From NCBI GenBank assembly GCA_021826835.1, contig JAKAYH010000165.1, forward strand, positions 1 to 5,929: a stretch of 5,929 nucleotides of DNA. Reading direction: 5' to 3'. A model generated the notes under the pieces. That model did no database searches, was not told the origin of the DNA, and was given only the letters and a program-made list of their open reading frames with translations. This document shows, piece after piece, positions 5,701-5,929 of the stretch. The position numbers and the translations under genes were made by a program. This stretch comes from Thermoplasmata archaeon (GTDB lineage: Archaea; Thermoplasmatota; Thermoplasmata; Thermoplasmatales; Thermoplasmataceae). Each line of letters starts with the position of its first letter. Position 1 is the stretch's first letter.

Positions 5701-5929
5701 CCTGTCGATCTCATATCCGCAGGAATCACAATGAAATGTCCTTTCAGACAGTTTCAGGGATTCCTTCTCATATCCACAGTTTGAGCATGTACGTGATGTG
5801 TATCCCGGATCCACTGATACCACAAGCTTACCGGCACTTTCAGCCTTGTAGATTGTGTATTGTACAAGTGTGTTCCATGAAGCATCCGCAATGCTCTTTG
5901 CCAAATGGTGATTCTTCACCATGCTTCTT
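5560..5929 (-). CDS. tnpB: TnpB RNA-guided nuclease, C-terminal part (runs off right edge)
   Basis: 122 sense codons are visible and the frame is still open at the window edge, so this is a cut gene, not evidence of truncation. Counting from the ATG at 5922 as residue 1: helical MVKNHHLAKSIADASW (1-16), then VSVDPGYTSRTCSNCGYE (35-52) and FHCDSCGYEIDRDLNAAINI (63-82). Cysteines 46, 49, 65 and 68 form the four-cysteine zinc ribbon inserted in the RuvC domain, and DRDLNAAIN carries the third RuvC acidic residue. The tail VGRGTPEVTPVE...PARAT...GEAGSP is conserved in this family because the same DNA encodes the guide RNA scaffold. TnpB is the ancestor-like relative of Cas12: an omega-RNA-guided DNA nuclease that cuts the empty donor site and helps keep the element. 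Complete proteins are about 370-420 residues. The RuvC I and II motifs are off the window, so activity cannot be judged. Confidence 0.93.
   Translation of the reverse strand, partial: RSMVKNHHLAKSIADASWNTLVQYTIYKAESAGKLVVSVDPGYTSRTCSNCGYEKESLKLSERTFHCDSCGYEIDRDLNAAINIHNLGLIKVGRGTPEVTPVEISALPARATLIGEAGSPVP

Larger units (their letters stand above)
5543..5929 (-). mobile_element. Right-hand part of an IS200/IS605-family (TnpB/IS1341-type) element
   Basis: The stretch holds the tnpB C-terminus and the characteristic right end: on the minus strand a GAAGCCCCGTCC / GGGCGGGG hairpin followed by AGGATGTCAC. This combination is typical of IS200/IS605 right ends, which lack inverted terminal repeats and target-site duplication. 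The exact boundary cannot be read without a copy to align; GTCAC at 5547-5543 is the last part that looks like element sequence. The left end, and whether a TnpA transposase is present, lie outside the window. The insertion sits downstream of the orphan gene and does not break it. Confidence 0.8.

Noticed and set aside
1..5929. CRISPR array, tRNA or rRNA genes
   Set aside because: No regularly spaced direct repeats and no tRNA or rRNA sequence signature were seen on either strand.

Overview
The window looks like archaeal chromosome of moderate-to-low GC content, most likely from the Thermoplasmata (Ferroplasma, Cuniculiplasma or Thermoplasma type). This assignment is an inference. It rests on the archaeal promoter pattern (TATA-like boxes about 26 bases before a predicted transcript start, a near-leaderless ATG, T-run terminators), on one start set by an archaeal Shine-Dalgarno motif, on the long Asn/Ser/Thr-rich parallel beta-helix surface protein with a C-terminal membrane anchor, on a Hanks-type kinase, and on a DUF2079-like membrane protein.

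Layout. Positions 1-639 (minus) hold the N-terminal half of a Ser/Thr protein kinase that runs off the left edge; the glycine loop, the ATP-binding lysine, the helix-C glutamate and the hinge can be read, but the catalytic loop lies outside. Positions 640-811 hold the kinase promoter and a multi-T-run terminator for the next gene. Positions 812-3583 (minus) encode a 923-residue secreted, beta-helical, NosD-like surface protein with one C-terminal membrane anchor. Positions 3584-3761 hold its promoter and a short stretch resembling half of an IS200/IS605 end hairpin. Positions 3762-4778 (minus) encode a polytopic membrane protein, tentatively DUF2079-like, whose N-terminus is not settled. Positions 4779-5001 are a divergent intergenic region with two perfect dyads, one in the promoter zone of the only plus-strand gene. 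That gene (5002-5484) encodes a 160-residue soluble protein I do not recognise. From about 5543 to the right edge (minus) lies the end of an IS200/IS605-family element: the C-terminal part of TnpB, overlapping a structured RNA that should be the 3' part of its omega (reRNA) guide RNA, with the conserved right-end hairpin.

The genes do not form an obvious operon. Spacings are 172 to 223 bases and each cellular gene seems to have its own promoter, so no shared pathway can be argued. The kinase is a probable membrane or cytosolic signalling protein, the two large minus-strand genes are envelope proteins, and the right end is a mobile element. I see no convincing new multi-gene system. The points most worth a second look are the TnpB guide-RNA structure with its stop codon in the hairpin loop, the 8-bp dyad before the orphan gene, the unresolved start of the membrane protein and the possible element scar near 3720.
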